Shown: positions 42,840 through 51,489, numbered from the stretch's first letter. The stretch: DNA of 64,000 nucleotides from Enterococcus alishanensis (GCF_019218635.1 NZ_JAHUZB010000001.1:248001-312000); one strand, 5' to 3'. The notes: generated by a model not told the origin, from the letters alone. Numbers and translations are program-made.

Positions 42840-43043
42840 ATGATTAAAATAAATTTAGATCGAATCATGTTAGAAAAGGGTGTCACTTCCAAAGAATTGG
42901 CAGAAAAAATCGGTATTACGCCAGCCAATTTGTCTATTTTAAAAACAGGAAAGGCTAAAGGAATTCGTTTTAATACATTGGAAAAAATATGCGAAGTTTT
43001 GGATTGTCAACCTGGGGAAATTGTTGAATGGATAAGAGAATAA
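42840..43043 (+). CDS. YozG-like XRE-family HTH regulator
   Basis: A 67-aa DNA-binding protein that is nearly all HTH (SKELAEKIGITPANLSILKTGKAKGIRFNTLEKICEVLDCQPGEIVEW). ATG at 42840, 5 bp after the DUF2975 stop; a start further upstream would overlap it. The ribosome binding site is weak, so translation is probably coupled. It resembles the C.AhdI/YozG type of small regulators. Most likely represses the operon through the palindrome in its promoter. Confidence 0.88.
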   Translation: MIKINLDRIMLEKGVTSKELAEKIGITPANLSILKTGKAKGIRFNTLEKICEVLDCQPGEIVEWIRE

Positions 43044-43055
43044 AATTATTTTTAT

Positions 43056-43100
43056 AAAGCTATTTATTTTCAGTATTTTACGGGGATAAATAGCTTTTTT
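43056..43100 (+). terminator. Intrinsic terminator after the YozG-like gene
   Basis: Perfect 12-bp stem AAAGCTATTTAT / ATAAATAGCTTT around an 18-nt loop, then T residues. Confidence 0.82.
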
Positions 43101-43210
43101 CGTTTTACAATTGTTTAACTTATCTCAACTTTGGATTAAGCTACAATTTGAAAAAGTAGTTGCTGGAGAAGGATCTTAATTTGTTATAGGTGAGTGGGGC
43201 AAATAAAAAA

Positions 43211-43249
43211 AATGTTGGTCAATTTCACAATCAACCAACATTTTTTTTA
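43211..43249. terminator. Bidirectional hairpin downstream of tRNA-Arg
   Basis: AATGTTGGT and ACCAACATT (9 bp) flanked by A and T runs. On the minus strand it ends the tRNA-Arg transcript. The stretch 43101-43210 before it holds no gene I can recognise. Confidence 0.7.
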
Positions 43250-43270
43250 AAATAGATAAATCTTCAAATA

Positions 43271-43344
43271 CGTGCCAGGAGGGATTCGAACCCCCGACCG
43301 TCCGCTTAGAAGGCGGATGCTCTATCCGGCTGAGCTACTGGCAC
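43271..43344 (-). tRNA. tRNA-Arg (anticodon TCT)
   Basis: 74 nt on the minus strand. Acceptor stem GTGCCAG / CTGGCAC with discriminator G; anticodon loop CTTCTAA gives anticodon TCT for AGA/AGG arginine codons; T-arm GGGGGTTCGAATCCCTC contains the TTCGAAT loop. The 3' CCA is not encoded, as often in Firmicutes. Confidence 0.95.
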
Positions 43345-43420
43345 AGTATCGGAAAAAATCAATTAAATTGAAAATTTCAACATCATTGATTTTATCAGAT
43401 AGTAAAAAATAGAGCAAGGG

Positions 43421-44092
43421 TTATTTTGCTATATTTTTCGAAATCAAGGCAACACCATCACCTAATGGTAGTAAGGTAGCATTTAATTCTGGAGATTCAT
43501 TGACTTCTTTTAAAAATTCGTTTAAGTGCCGATGAATTGAACGGTTTTTTCGAGGAATTTCTTCAATCGGTTGTAAAACAGTGCCGGCTTGAAAAATATC
43601 ATCTACCATTAAAATGCCTGTGTCACTTAATAACCGCAAACATTCTGGTAAAAAAGTAATGTATTTGGCTTTGGCGCTGTCCATAAAGATAAAATCATAA
43701 GGACCATCCAGCGTTTTTAATACATCGGCTGCGTCGCCTTCTAATAAAGTCACACGATCAGTCAAATTCATTTTTTCAAATGTTTCTTTGGCTTGATTGA
43801 TCATGATTTCAAAGCGATCAATAGTGGTAACTTTAGCTTCGGGAACAGTTTCCGCCATTAAGCTGGCAGAAAAACCGATAGCTGTACCAATCTCTAAAAT
43901 ATCTTTCGGTTGTTTTTGCTGCAATAAAAATTTTAAAAAGACAACAGTTTCATGGGGAATAACGGGCACCCCTTTTTCATGGGCATAATTTTCTAAATCG
44001 GCTAGCTTTCCATCAAGTTGTCGCTGATTGTCTCTTAAATAATTTAAAATATCAGGATTTATAATTGGGCGGTGCATCATTTCGTTTAACAT
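43421..44092 (-). CDS. SAM-dependent O-methyltransferase, TrmR/YrrM-like
   Basis: A 223-aa class I methyltransferase of the O-methyltransferase family 3. Seen: motif I DILEIGTAIGFSASLMA (about residues 57-73), acidic TIDRFE, DFIFMDSAKAKYITFLPE with metal ligands, and MVDDIFQAG. Bacillus TrmR (YrrM) of this family methylates 5-hydroxyuridine in tRNA; that role here is an inference. Of two adjacent ATG codons, 44092 has better spacing to AAAGGAAG than 44095. Monocistronic, divergent from rplU. Confidence 0.82.
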   Translation of the reverse strand: MLNEMMHRPIINPDILNYLRDNQRQLDGKLADLENYAHEKGVPVIPHETVVFLKFLLQQKQPKDILEIGTAIGFSASLMAETVPEAKVTTIDRFEIMINQAKETFEKMNLTDRVTLLEGDAADVLKTLDGPYDFIFMDSAKAKYITFLPECLRLLSDTGILMVDDIFQAGTVLQPIEEIPRKNRSIHRHLNEFLKEVNESPELNATLLPLGDGVALISKNIAK

Positions 44093-44184
44093 CATATCTT
44101 CCTTTTTAATCAAGATTTCTTTAATAGTAAGAAAAAAAAGTCCGTCCGTCAATTTTACCGACTATTAAAATGAAATTTTCATGA

Positions 44185-44213
44185 TTGACTTTCGTGACGA
44201 CATTTAGTAAACT
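44185..44213 (+). promoter_or_regulatory. rplU operon promoter
   Basis: -35 TTGACT (44185-44190), 17-bp spacer, -10 TAAACT (44208-44213). Confidence 0.75.
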
Positions 44214-44219
44214 TGTAAT

Positions 44220-44325
44220 GTTGTAATTGTGGAACTCACAGCTACAACCGCGCAGAACAAGTATTAAGTGCTACGGCCACTTGGGATGGCGAGTCTAAGT
44301 ATAAATTTAAGGAGGTGCCACAAGC
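44220..44325 (+). ncRNA. L21 leader (ribosomal protein autoregulatory leader)
   Basis: About 105 nt between the promoter and rplU, with CAGCTACAACCGCGCAGAAC, then AGTGCTACGGCCACTTGGGATGGC. The place and size fit the L21 leader known upstream of rplU-prp-rpmA in Firmicutes. I recognise it by context and cannot check the fold against the family model. Confidence 0.6.
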
Positions 44326-44634
44326 ATGTACGCAATTATTAAAACTGGCGGCAAACAAATCAAAGTTGAAGAAGGCCAAGCAATCTACATCGAAAAATTA
44401 GATGTTGAAGCTGGAGAAAAAGTTGTCTTTGACGAAGTTGTTTTAGTTGGCGGAGAAACTACTAAAGTAGGTGCGCCAATCGTTGATGGTGCAAGTGTTG
44501 AAGGAACTGTAGAAAAACATGGCAAACAAAAGAAAGTTGTTACGTTTAAATACAAACCTAAAAAACATTCTCACCGCAAACAAGGTCATCGTCAACCTTA
44601 CACAAAAGTTGTTATTGACGCAATCAAAGCTTAA
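44326..44634 (+). CDS. rplU: 50S ribosomal protein L21
   Basis: A 102-aa ribosomal protein that binds 23S rRNA. Seen: family start [18 protein letters not shown] and C-terminal [32 protein letters not shown] ribosome binding site. First gene of rplU-prp-rpmA with a leader RNA upstream. Confidence 0.98.
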   Translation: MYAIIKTGGKQIKVEEGQAIYIEKLDVEAGEKVVFDEVVLVGGETTKVGAPIVDGASVEGTVEKHGKQKKVVTFKYKPKKHSHRKQGHRQPYTKVVIDAIKA

Positions 44635-44654
44635 TTAAAAAAGCAGGTGCCTAA

Positions 44655-44993
44655 ATGATTAAAGGTGCATTTACAAGAAATCAAGCTGGAGTCATTGTTT
44701 CATTTGAATTGTCCGGACACGCCCAATCGGGTGAATATGGTCACGATATTGTTTGTGCGGCGGTCAGCGCTTTAGCAATCAGTACAGTCAATGGTTTGGA
44801 TGCCTTAGCTGGCTATGAGCCAATCGTTGATGTGGATGAAGATGAAGGTGGTTACCTTTATGTTGAAATCCTTTCTGGTTTGACCCAAGAACAAGTAAAT
44901 ATCTCACAAATTTTATTAGAAAATTTGTTATTAGGTTTACAGGCAATTGAAGCAGAGAATGAACAAGCCATTCAGTTACAAACTAATTTATAG
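44655..44993 (+). CDS. prp: Ribosomal-processing cysteine protease Prp
   Basis: A 112-aa cysteine protease (YsxB family) that removes the N-terminal extension of ribosomal protein L27 in Firmicutes. Seen: catalytic His22 in SGHAQSGEYG and Cys34 in HDIVCAAVSAL, at the same positions as in the staphylococcal enzyme. It sits between L21 and L27, and the L27 encoded next door carries the matching cleavage site. Some annotations label it a hypothetical protein. Confidence 0.95.
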   Translation: MIKGAFTRNQAGVIVSFELSGHAQSGEYGHDIVCAAVSALAISTVNGLDALAGYEPIVDVDEDEGGYLYVEILSGLTQEQVNISQILLENLLLGLQAIEAENEQAIQLQTNL

Positions 44994-45005
44994 GAGGTAA
45001 ATCTT

Positions 45006-45299
45006 ATGTTGATGAAAATGAATTTACAATTATTCGCCCACAAAAAAGGTGGCGGTTCAACTTCTAACGGTCGTGATTCAGAATCAAAACGTTTAGGTGC
45101 TAAACGTGCTGACGGTCAAACAGTTTCAGGTGGATCTATTCTTTACCGCCAACGTGGTACTAGAATCTATCCAGGCGCAAACGTAGGTCGCGGTGGCGAT
45201 GATACTTTATACGCTAAAGTTGACGGCGTTGTACGTTTCGAACGTAAAGGTCGCGACAAAAAACAAGTATCGGTTTATCCGGTAGCTCAAGAAGCTTAA
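45006..45299 (+). CDS. rpmA: 50S ribosomal protein L27, with cleavable N-terminal extension
   Basis: A 97-aa precursor. Seen: N-terminal extension [10 protein letters not shown], then [21 protein letters not shown], the normal L27 N-terminus that reaches the peptidyl transferase centre. Cleavage by Prp is expected between Phe10 and Ala11, so mature L27 is 87 aa. AGGAGGTAAA ribosome binding site, 12 bp after prp. Last gene of the operon. Confidence 0.97.
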   Translation: MLMKMNLQLFAHKKGGGSTSNGRDSESKRLGAKRADGQTVSGGSILYRQRGTRIYPGANVGRGGDDTLYAKVDGVVRFERKGRDKKQVSVYPVAQEA

Positions 45300-45305
45300 T
45301 TTATT

Positions 45306-45347
45306 AAAAGCTCTGTTCCTTTTTCAATAAGGGAATAGAGCTTTTTT
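45306..45347 (+). terminator. Intrinsic terminator after rpmA
   Basis: Stem AAAAGCTCTGTTCC / GGAATAGAGCTTTT (one G-U) with a T-run tail. Confidence 0.9.
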
Positions 45348-45362
45348 ATTTATCCAAAATAG

Positions 45363-45446
45363 GTTTTAAATCAAAAATATGGAAAACAGGCTGGTCATAT
45401 TACTGGAGAATGTATCCGACAAGATGGTGGACTGACAGCTATGTAG
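45363..45446 (+). pseudogene. C-terminal remnant of a short-chain dehydrogenase
   Basis: A 27-codon stretch ending in TAG reads VLNQKYGKQAGHITGECIR then QDGGLTAM, the typical C-terminus of SDR enzymes (TG-x-DGG-x-TAM). A stop (45360-45362) lies just before it, and there is no start codon with a ribosome binding site. It is followed by a perfect terminator. It is not a piece of the intact SDR at 46917, whose end reads TGDILFVDGGWTAV. Likely the last trace of a deleted gene. Confidence 0.65.
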
Positions 45447-45454
45447 AAAAAACG

Positions 45455-45498
45455 AAAAGAGCTAACAATCTCTTAAATTGAGATTGTTAGCTCTTTTT
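45455..45498. terminator. Strong bidirectional terminator
   Basis: Perfect 18-bp stem AAAAGAGCTAACAATCTC / GAGATTGTTAGCTCTTTT with a 7-nt loop and T run; serves the minus-strand ADH gene and the remnant SDR. Confidence 0.93.
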
Positions 45499-45501
45499 TA
45501 T

Positions 45502-46554
45502 CTAGAACGTGTCAATATCACCGTTAAATTTGCCACTTACAACGACTTTGCCTAACATATGCCCAGCCTCTACATCTTTGGTAGCTAATTTCAGGTTTTT
45601 AGCGTTAATCCCATCAGAATAAACTTTGCTCAAAGTAGTTTTTAAAACACCTTTTTCAGCTAAATTAGCAATTAAAGCTAAAGTTTCACCTTGGGTTTCG
45701 ATGAGGTAATTGTGGTCTGTTTTGGCAAACATATACTCCCAGTCAAAGCTGACAGATAAGTTTTTCCAGACGCTTAAATCTAAAGGTTCATGTACACCAA
45801 CAATTGTACTCACATGACCAAATGGTTTAATCAAATATTTGATTTGATCTAAATAACGAGTAATATCGAATAGGACAGCAATGTAATCTACTTCATGGGT
45901 ACCTAAATCGTGCAGACTTTGCTTCAAGTCTTCGTGGTAATCGATGGGATGATCTACACCAACTGATTCAAGCCATTCAAAGTTTTTAGGACTAGCAGTC
46001 GCAAAAACTTCAAGTCCAGCCCATTTGGCTAATTGATTTAAAATAGAACCCACACCGCCAGCACCATTGACAACAAGAATTTTCTTTCCTTGGTTGGCAT
46101 TTTCTTTTGGAATCAATCCAAATTTTTCAAATAGTAATTCAAAAGCAGTTAGAGAAGTTAATGGCAATGCTGCTGCTTCTTCATCTGAGAGGTGTTTTGG
46201 AGCCAATGCGGCAATTTTTTCATCCACTAATTGAAACTCTTGATTACTACCTGCGCGTGTTGTTGTACCAGCATAAAAAATGCGGTCACCAACTTTGAAT
46301 TTTGTTGCTTGAGAACCTTTGGCAACAACTTCTCCCACACCATCAAAGCCTAAAACTTTCAATGCGTTGTTTTTTGCTGCATCTTGTCGTAATTTTGTAT
46401 CGACTGGATTAATCGAAACAGCCTTTACTTTTACTAATACATCAGTGGGATTAGGTTCAGGAATTCCCTTTTTTTCATCGATAAAACTTTGTGGGTCATC
46501 AATTGGTAATCCTTCGAAAAAACCAACTGCATGCATAAATTTATTGTCTGACAT
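45502..46554 (-). CDS. Zinc-binding alcohol dehydrogenase family protein (quinone oxidoreductase-like)
   Basis: A 350-aa medium-chain dehydrogenase/reductase. Seen: GroES-like N-terminal part with VSINPVDTKLRQ and GFDGVGEVVAKG, and a Rossmann domain with VVNGAGGVGSILNQLAKWAG (about residues 160-180). The catalytic zinc cysteines of true alcohol dehydrogenases are absent, so it is closer to NADPH-dependent quinone or enone reductases. The substrate is unknown. ATG at 46554 has AAAGGAGGAG upstream. Monocistronic on the minus strand. Confidence 0.85.
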   Translation of the reverse strand: MSDNKFMHAVGFFEGLPIDDPQSFIDEKKGIPEPNPTDVLVKVKAVSINPVDTKLRQDAAKNNALKVLGFDGVGEVVAKGSQATKFKVGDRIFYAGTTTRAGSNQEFQLVDEKIAALAPKHLSDEEAAALPLTSLTAFELLFEKFGLIPKENANQGKKILVVNGAGGVGSILNQLAKWAGLEVFATASPKNFEWLESVGVDHPIDYHEDLKQSLHDLGTHEVDYIAVLFDITRYLDQIKYLIKPFGHVSTIVGVHEPLDLSVWKNLSVSFDWEYMFAKTDHNYLIETQGETLALIANLAEKGVLKTTLSKVYSDGINAKNLKLATKDVEAGHMLGKVVVSGKFNGDIDTF

Positions 46555-46916
46555 ATGTGCTCCTCCTTTTTTCCCTGTATCGTTTTCTATTATGAGACAA
46601 AAGTAGCTGTTTGGGAAAGATTTAGCTTAATCTATTGAGTTAGAAATAATTTGTGAAGTTGATTCTACTGAACATTTTTTTCGTAAACTCATGTTTTTCG
46701 AGAATGTTTGGCTTAAAAATGGGAGTGGAAAAATTCTAAACTACGTTCTTTTTAAAAATTTATCATTTATGTATCAGCTATTTTATAAGTAAAAGATTTA
46801 TTGATGTTGGATGTGATAAAAATAAAAACTTATAATTAACCTAAAAAGCATTGTGAAAAATCGAACAATATCTGTTAAAATAATATAATAAAATATTATA
46901 AAAGGAGCGAATAAGT
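46555..46916. other. 362-bp divergent intergenic region
   Basis: Separates the ADH-family gene (minus) from the SDR gene (plus). It is very AT-rich. Toward its right end a -10 TATAAT (46884-46889) lies within an inverted repeat TATAATA-AAA-TATTATA (46884-46900), 16 bp before the SDR start; this may be an operator. I see no coding potential. Confidence 0.5.
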
Positions 46917-47672
46917 ATGTTTGATTTAACAGGACGGGTGGCAGTAGTTACAGGAGCTTCAGCAGGTTTGGGCCGTCAATTATCTTTAGCGTTGGCTAAA
47001 CAAGGTGCAGATATTGCCATTTTAGCTCGCCGAGTGGAAAAATTAGAAGAAGTTGCTAAAGAGATCCGGTCATTAGGTGTGAAATGTCTTCCGGTGGCTT
47101 GTGATGTAACGAATTCTGAAATCGTCAATGAAGCACGGGATAAAGTGTTGGCTGAGTTTGGCAAAGTAGATATTTTAGTGAACAATGCTGGTGGCGGTGC
47201 AGTAGCGCCTTTAACTGAAATGACTGATGAAACATGGAATAATCTAATGAAGCTTGATTTAGATAGTGTTTTTTATGTGACACGAGCATTTGGTGCTTCC
47301 ATGATTGAAAAAGGTTACGGCCGGGTCATTAATATTGCTTCAATTTTAGGTCAAGGTGGATTGCCTGAATTGCCAGTGATTCCTTACCATGCTTCAAAAG
47401 GTGGCGTAATTAATTTTACTCGAGGTGCGGCTGCTGAGTGGGCCCAAAAAGGTGTTACTGTTAATGCGCTGTGTCCAGGATTTTTTGCTTCCGAAATGAA
47501 TGATGATTCCGCGATGGATTCTATGGATGAATTCATTACTCGTCGTACTCCAATGGGACGTCCTGGGAAAAATGGTGAATTAGATTCAGCAGTTGTTTTC
47601 TTAGCAGCAGATGAATCTTCTTATGTTACTGGAGATATCCTATTTGTTGATGGCGGTTGGACAGCAGTTTAA
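46917..47672 (+). CDS. SDR family oxidoreductase
   Basis: A 251-aa classical short-chain dehydrogenase. Seen: NAD(P)-binding TGASAGLG (residues 12-19), NNAG, catalytic Ser in NIASILGQGG and YxxxK in YHASKGG, and the C-terminal TGDILFVDGGWTAV. It resembles gluconate 5-dehydrogenase and FabG-like enzymes; substrate is not assignable. Ribosome binding site AAAGGAGCG. Monocistronic with a terminator. Confidence 0.9.
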   Translation: MFDLTGRVAVVTGASAGLGRQLSLALAKQGADIAILARRVEKLEEVAKEIRSLGVKCLPVACDVTNSEIVNEARDKVLAEFGKVDILVNNAGGGAVAPLTEMTDETWNNLMKLDLDSVFYVTRAFGASMIEKGYGRVINIASILGQGGLPELPVIPYHASKGGVINFTRGAAAEWAQKGVTVNALCPGFFASEMNDDSAMDSMDEFITRRTPMGRPGKNGELDSAVVFLAADESSYVTGDILFVDGGWTAV

Positions 47673-47688
47673 ACTAAAATAATTAATT

Positions 47689-47722
47689 AGCCTTTTCAAA
47701 CAGACTTGAAAAGGCTTTTTTT
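47689..47722 (+). terminator. Intrinsic terminator after the SDR gene
   Basis: Perfect 11-bp stem AGCCTTTTCAA / TTGAAAAGGCT with 6-nt loop, then seven T residues. Confidence 0.92.
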
Positions 47723-47749
47723 GCTATAATAAAAATAAACGGGTGAATT

Positions 47750-48427
47750 ATGGATAAAGCAAGACTTCGGAAAATCTTAATTATTTTAGGAATCATTTTA
47801 ATTGGTATTGTTCTCTACCGATTGTATTTAGAATTTCATAAAGATATTTCTTTGTTGTTAGATCCTAAAGCCAGCCGTGAGCTATTGTTAAAAGAGGTTC
47901 GTTCTCACGGAATACGGACAGCTGGATTGTTAATCGCTTTAACTGTTTTGATGTGTGCTTTACCAGGGCTGCCAACTTCTGTGATCGGGATTTTAATCGG
48001 TGTCTGTTACGGTCCTTTAATAGGTAGCTTAATGAATATTGCTGGCAATGCGGGGGGCAATTTATTATCGATGACTGTATTGAAACGTTTAAAGATTATG
48101 TCCCATGAACATAAGGACAATCAATGGGTGAAACGTATTTCGCAAATGAAGCATCCTAAAATTGGAATCATGCTGGCTTATATGGTCCCCGTAATTCCAT
48201 CATTTATTGTCAACGTTACCGCTGATACATTGCGGTTGCCACTAAAAGAAATTTTTTTATCTGTGTTAATCGGTGTTTTACCATCTTCTATTTTGTACGC
48301 ATTTGGCGGTGAAGCATTGTTCCATGGAGATACAAAAACTGCAATAATCTTAGTTGCAAGTGTTATCGTATTAGTTTTACTTGTCCGATTTATCAAAAAC
48401 AAACATCAGCACCAGCTAGAAAAATAA
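47750..48427 (+). CDS. TVP38/TMEM64 (DedA-like) membrane protein
   Basis: A 225-aa integral membrane protein of the VTT/DedA superfamily, some members of which handle lipids. Seen: N-terminal helix (about residues 8-25), then the conserved core LPGLPTSVIGILIGVCYGPLIGS and NIAGNAGGNLLS (about 75-115), and PVIPSFIVNVTADTLRLPLKE. A TGCTATAAT extended -10 (47723-47731) precedes it. The specific role is unknown. Confidence 0.88.
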   Translation: MDKARLRKILIILGIILIGIVLYRLYLEFHKDISLLLDPKASRELLLKEVRSHGIRTAGLLIALTVLMCALPGLPTSVIGILIGVCYGPLIGSLMNIAGNAGGNLLSMTVLKRLKIMSHEHKDNQWVKRISQMKHPKIGIMLAYMVPVIPSFIVNVTADTLRLPLKEIFLSVLIGVLPSSILYAFGGEALFHGDTKTAIILVASVIVLVLLVRFIKNKHQHQLEK

Positions 48428-48447
48428 GACTAGCTGGTTTATTTATT
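48411..48447 (+). terminator. Probable terminator after the TVP38-family gene
   Basis: Stem ACCAGCTAG / CTAGCTGGT overlapping the gene end, followed by TTATTTATT; the T run is interrupted, so efficiency is uncertain. Confidence 0.6.
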
Positions 48448-48541
48448 AGTTTAGTGTATCTTTTTTAAAGTTATTTATTTGACATTTTTTAAAAAATATA
48501 GACAATTAAGGATAAAGCAATACACTAAGGTGGGATGAAGA

Positions 48542-51313
48542 GTGAAAAGACGAATTGAGCGAATTTATCAACTGGTTTATCAACAATCTGGGATAACAAC
48601 AGTTGAAATAGCTGAAACATTAAATATTCAGCGATCTAATGCAAGTAAGGATTTAAATCTTTTAGTAAAAAATGGTCAACTAAAAAAAAGTGAAGGTCGA
48701 CCAGTCCAATATTTTGCGACTGATCGGAACCAGACAATCCTGGCACAGACGCTAACTTCTCCATCAACACCAACAAAATCACAAGAAAACATCAGTTATC
48801 CCAATCAAGCAACCGATGTGTTTGCTAGAATAATCGGTACAACTGGCAGTATGAAAAATGCGGTAGAACAAGCAAAAGCGGCAATTTTATATCCACCTAA
48901 AGGCTTGAATTGTTTGATTACTGGTCCGACAGGTTCAGGGAAAACTTTTTTTGCTCATGCCATGTTCCAGTTTGCTCAAACCAATCAGATTGTCGATCAA
49001 GATAGAGAGCTAATTGTTTTTAACTGTGCCGACTACGCCAACAATCCAGAGCTTTTAATGAGTCATCTTTTTGGATACGTAAAAGGAGCTTTTACTGGAG
49101 CGGAAACTGATCGTGAAGGATTGATTCAGCAAGCAGATGGCGGAATGCTGTTTCTAGATGAGATTCATCGTTTACCGCCAGAGGGTCAAGAAATGATTTT
49201 TTATTTCATGGATCACGGTAGCTATAATCGTTTAGGAGAAACAGGAAAAACTCATTTTGCTGATGTACGAATTGTGGGTGCGACGACAGAAGATCCACAT
49301 TCAGCTTTATTGGATACTTTTGTGCGGCGAATTCCTATCAATATTCAAATGCCATCATTTAATCATCGACCAGTCGTAGAACAATTAGATTTGGTTCGAG
49401 TGATGGTGGCGATGGAGGCCAATCGGATTCAACGTAAGATTACATTGACAGAAGATGTAATTAAGGCGCTGTTAGGCAGTGTCTCTTATGGAAATGTTGG
49501 ACAATTAAAATCAAATGTTCAATTGATATGTGCCCGTGGTTTTATGAATCATATGTCTCAAGAGGTTATTCAAATCACAATCAATGATTTAACTGAAGGA
49601 GTAAAAAGCGGCTTGGTTCAATTATCTGCGGATCGGGTCAAAACCTCTGATATTTCTCCGTATCTAGAACCAGAGATGGTGGTTACTCCAGATGAAATGA
49701 ATGAATTAATTCGTACAGATACTTATGAGTTACCTTATAATTTATACGATATTATTGGTGATAAAGCTGCTTTGTTGAAAACCGAAGGACTAGATCAAGA
49801 AACCATCAATCATTTTATTTCTACAGATATCAATGTTCACTTAAAATCATTTTATAAAGATCACGGTTTTTCATTTGATACAGAGAGCCGTTTAAATGAA
49901 TTCGTTGATAAACAAATTATTGATTTAAGTAACCGAATTGCCAGTCTTGTGAGTGAGAGATTGCAAACCTATTTTCAACAGAATTTTATCTATGCTATGA
50001 GTTTACACATTTCTTCTTTTTTAAAGAAAATAAATGTAGGTGAAACACGGGAAACAAATGTTAATATTCGTGAAATGGCTAATGATTATCCTCAAGAATT
50101 TGTTGTGGCGCAAGAAATTCGCCATTTAGTAGAAGAAGAATTTCAAGTAGTGATTCCAGAAAGTGAAGATTATTATTTAACTGTCTTACTAGTTTCTTTA
50201 CGAGACGATCAACCAAATGGCAAAATCGGCGTTGTAGTAGCTGCACACGGAAACAGTACCGCTACTTCAATGGTGAATGTAGTAAAAGAATTATTGGAGG
50301 TAAATCATATTCAAGCGGTTGATATGCCGTTGGATATGCATCCAAGAGTAGCTTACGAAAAAATCCGCGAAGCAGTTATTTCGGTTAATGAAGGTAGCGG
50401 TGTTTTAATTATGGTAGACATGGGATCGTTAGCTACTTTTAATGAAGAAATTAAAGCCGACACCGGTATTTCAGTTAAAACTTTAGATATGGTAACGACA
50501 CCTTTATTGATGGAAGCAACGCGAAAATCTAGTGTATTAGGTTCAGGATTAGAGGATTTATTTCAATCATTAGGTGAATTTAGAGGTTACGGCCGAGTAG
50601 AAAAGAAAAAAGTCGCAAAAACTCAGGTAGAAAAAATTATTTTAGCTATATGTGCATCAGGTGAAGGCACCGCGCAACGGCTTAAAGAGATTATTGAGCG
50701 ACCATTAAAACAAAGAAAATTAGACCATATTTCAGTTAAAACATTAGCTGTAACAGATATGAAAGAGAAAATTGCTGATTTTCAAGAGAAATATCAAATT
50801 ATTGCCACAACCGGGATTTTAGATCCCAAAATAAGTGCACCTTATATTCCAATGGAAAGAATTTTAAACCAAGAAACAAACCAAGTGTTAGACGAACTCC
50901 TTTTGGAAAATGATCTATCAGAACAAAAAGATGTGGTGTTGACTGCAACAAGCGCCAAAGATTTATGCTTGAAATTTATGGAAGAAAGTTTTACTTTTAT
51001 TAATCCTAAAAAAATGTTGGCTCCACTTTGGCAATTAGCTGAAAGAATCATCGGAAATCAAAAGGAATCAAAAGACTATGCATTGATGGTGAATTTTGTT
51101 ATGCATATGTCAGGAACAATCGAACGAAGTATTTTAAATGAACCCTTAATGATTGATCAACAAGAATTAGCTAATTTTGAAGCAAATAATAATAATCAAA
51201 AAATGAATAATGCTTTAAATGATTTAGAAAATCAATTAAACGTTACAATTCCTAATTCAGAAAGGTACTATATTAATCAATTATTACAAAATAAGCAAGA
51301 AACAATACAATAA
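48542..51313 (+). CDS. mptR: Sigma-54-dependent PTS regulator MptR (LevR/ManR family)
   Basis: A 923-aa activator for the mannose PTS operon downstream. Seen in order: winged HTH (residues 1-60), AAA+ domain with Walker A GPTGSGKT (about 129-136), the sigma-54-contacting GAFTGA (about 182-187) and LFLDEIHRLP, PRD1 (about 450-555), an EIIA-Man-like domain with VVAAHGNSTATS (about 562-573), an EIIB-like domain with AICASGEGTAQ (about 702-712), and PRD2 (about 820-920). Phosphorylation by PTS proteins sets its activity in this family. GTG start at 48542. Confidence 0.93.
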   Translation: MKRRIERIYQLVYQQSGITTVEIAETLNIQRSNASKDLNLLVKNGQLKKSEGRPVQYFATDRNQTILAQTLTSPSTPTKSQENISYPNQATDVFARIIGTTGSMKNAVEQAKAAILYPPKGLNCLITGPTGSGKTFFAHAMFQFAQTNQIVDQDRELIVFNCADYANNPELLMSHLFGYVKGAFTGAETDREGLIQQADGGMLFLDEIHRLPPEGQEMIFYFMDHGSYNRLGETGKTHFADVRIVGATTEDPHSALLDTFVRRIPINIQMPSFNHRPVVEQLDLVRVMVAMEANRIQRKITLTEDVIKALLGSVSYGNVGQLKSNVQLICARGFMNHMSQEVIQITINDLTEGVKSGLVQLSADRVKTSDISPYLEPEMVVTPDEMNELIRTDTYELPYNLYDIIGDKAALLKTEGLDQETINHFISTDINVHLKSFYKDHGFSFDTESRLNEFVDKQIIDLSNRIASLVSERLQTYFQQNFIYAMSLHISSFLKKINVGETRETNVNIREMANDYPQEFVVAQEIRHLVEEEFQVVIPESEDYYLTVLLVSLRDDQPNGKIGVVVAAHGNSTATSMVNVVKELLEVNHIQAVDMPLDMHPRVAYEKIREAVISVNEGSGVLIMVDMGSLATFNEEIKADTGISVKTLDMVTTPLLMEATRKSSVLGSGLEDLFQSLGEFRGYGRVEKKKVAKTQVEKIILAICASGEGTAQRLKEIIERPLKQRKLDHISVKTLAVTDMKEKIADFQEKYQIIATTGILDPKISAPYIPMERILNQETNQVLDELLLENDLSEQKDVVLTATSAKDLCLKFMEESFTFINPKKMLAPLWQLAERIIGNQKESKDYALMVNFVMHMSGTIERSILNEPLMIDQQELANFEANNNNQKMNNALNDLENQLNVTIPNSERYYINQLLQNKQETIQ

Positions 51314-51365
51314 AAGATACACAAAAAGGATACAGTATTCTGTATCCTTTTTGTGTATCTTTTTA
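51312..51365. terminator. Terminator after mptR, a perfect 24-bp hairpin
   Basis: Arms of 24 bp (51312-51335 and 51340-51363), starting AAAAGATACACAAAAAGGAT and closing over the loop TATT, with T residues after. It begins inside the mptR stop codon. The arm contains GATACA twice. Confidence 0.92.
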
Positions 51366-51403
51366 TAAATGCTTTAAAATCAATGATAAATCAGTAGTGT
51401 ATT

Positions 51404-51420
51404 TTGGCACGCTTCTTGCT
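51404..51420 (+). promoter_or_regulatory. Sigma-54 (-24/-12) promoter of the mpt operon
   Basis: TTGGCAC-N5-TTGCT: TGGCAC at -24 (51405-51410) and TTGCT at -12 (51416-51420), an excellent sigma-54 promoter. It explains why mptR encodes a GAFTGA-type activator. Confidence 0.93.
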
Positions 51421-51489
51421 TATATATAAATGAACACTATAATACTGTGTTCTAGTATCTTTTTGTAGTTTTCTGTAGGAGGTGATCGA

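Noticed and set aside
45379-45435. Short frame starting MENRLVILLENVSDKMVD
   Set aside because: Out of frame with the SDR remnant that explains this stretch; no ribosome binding site.
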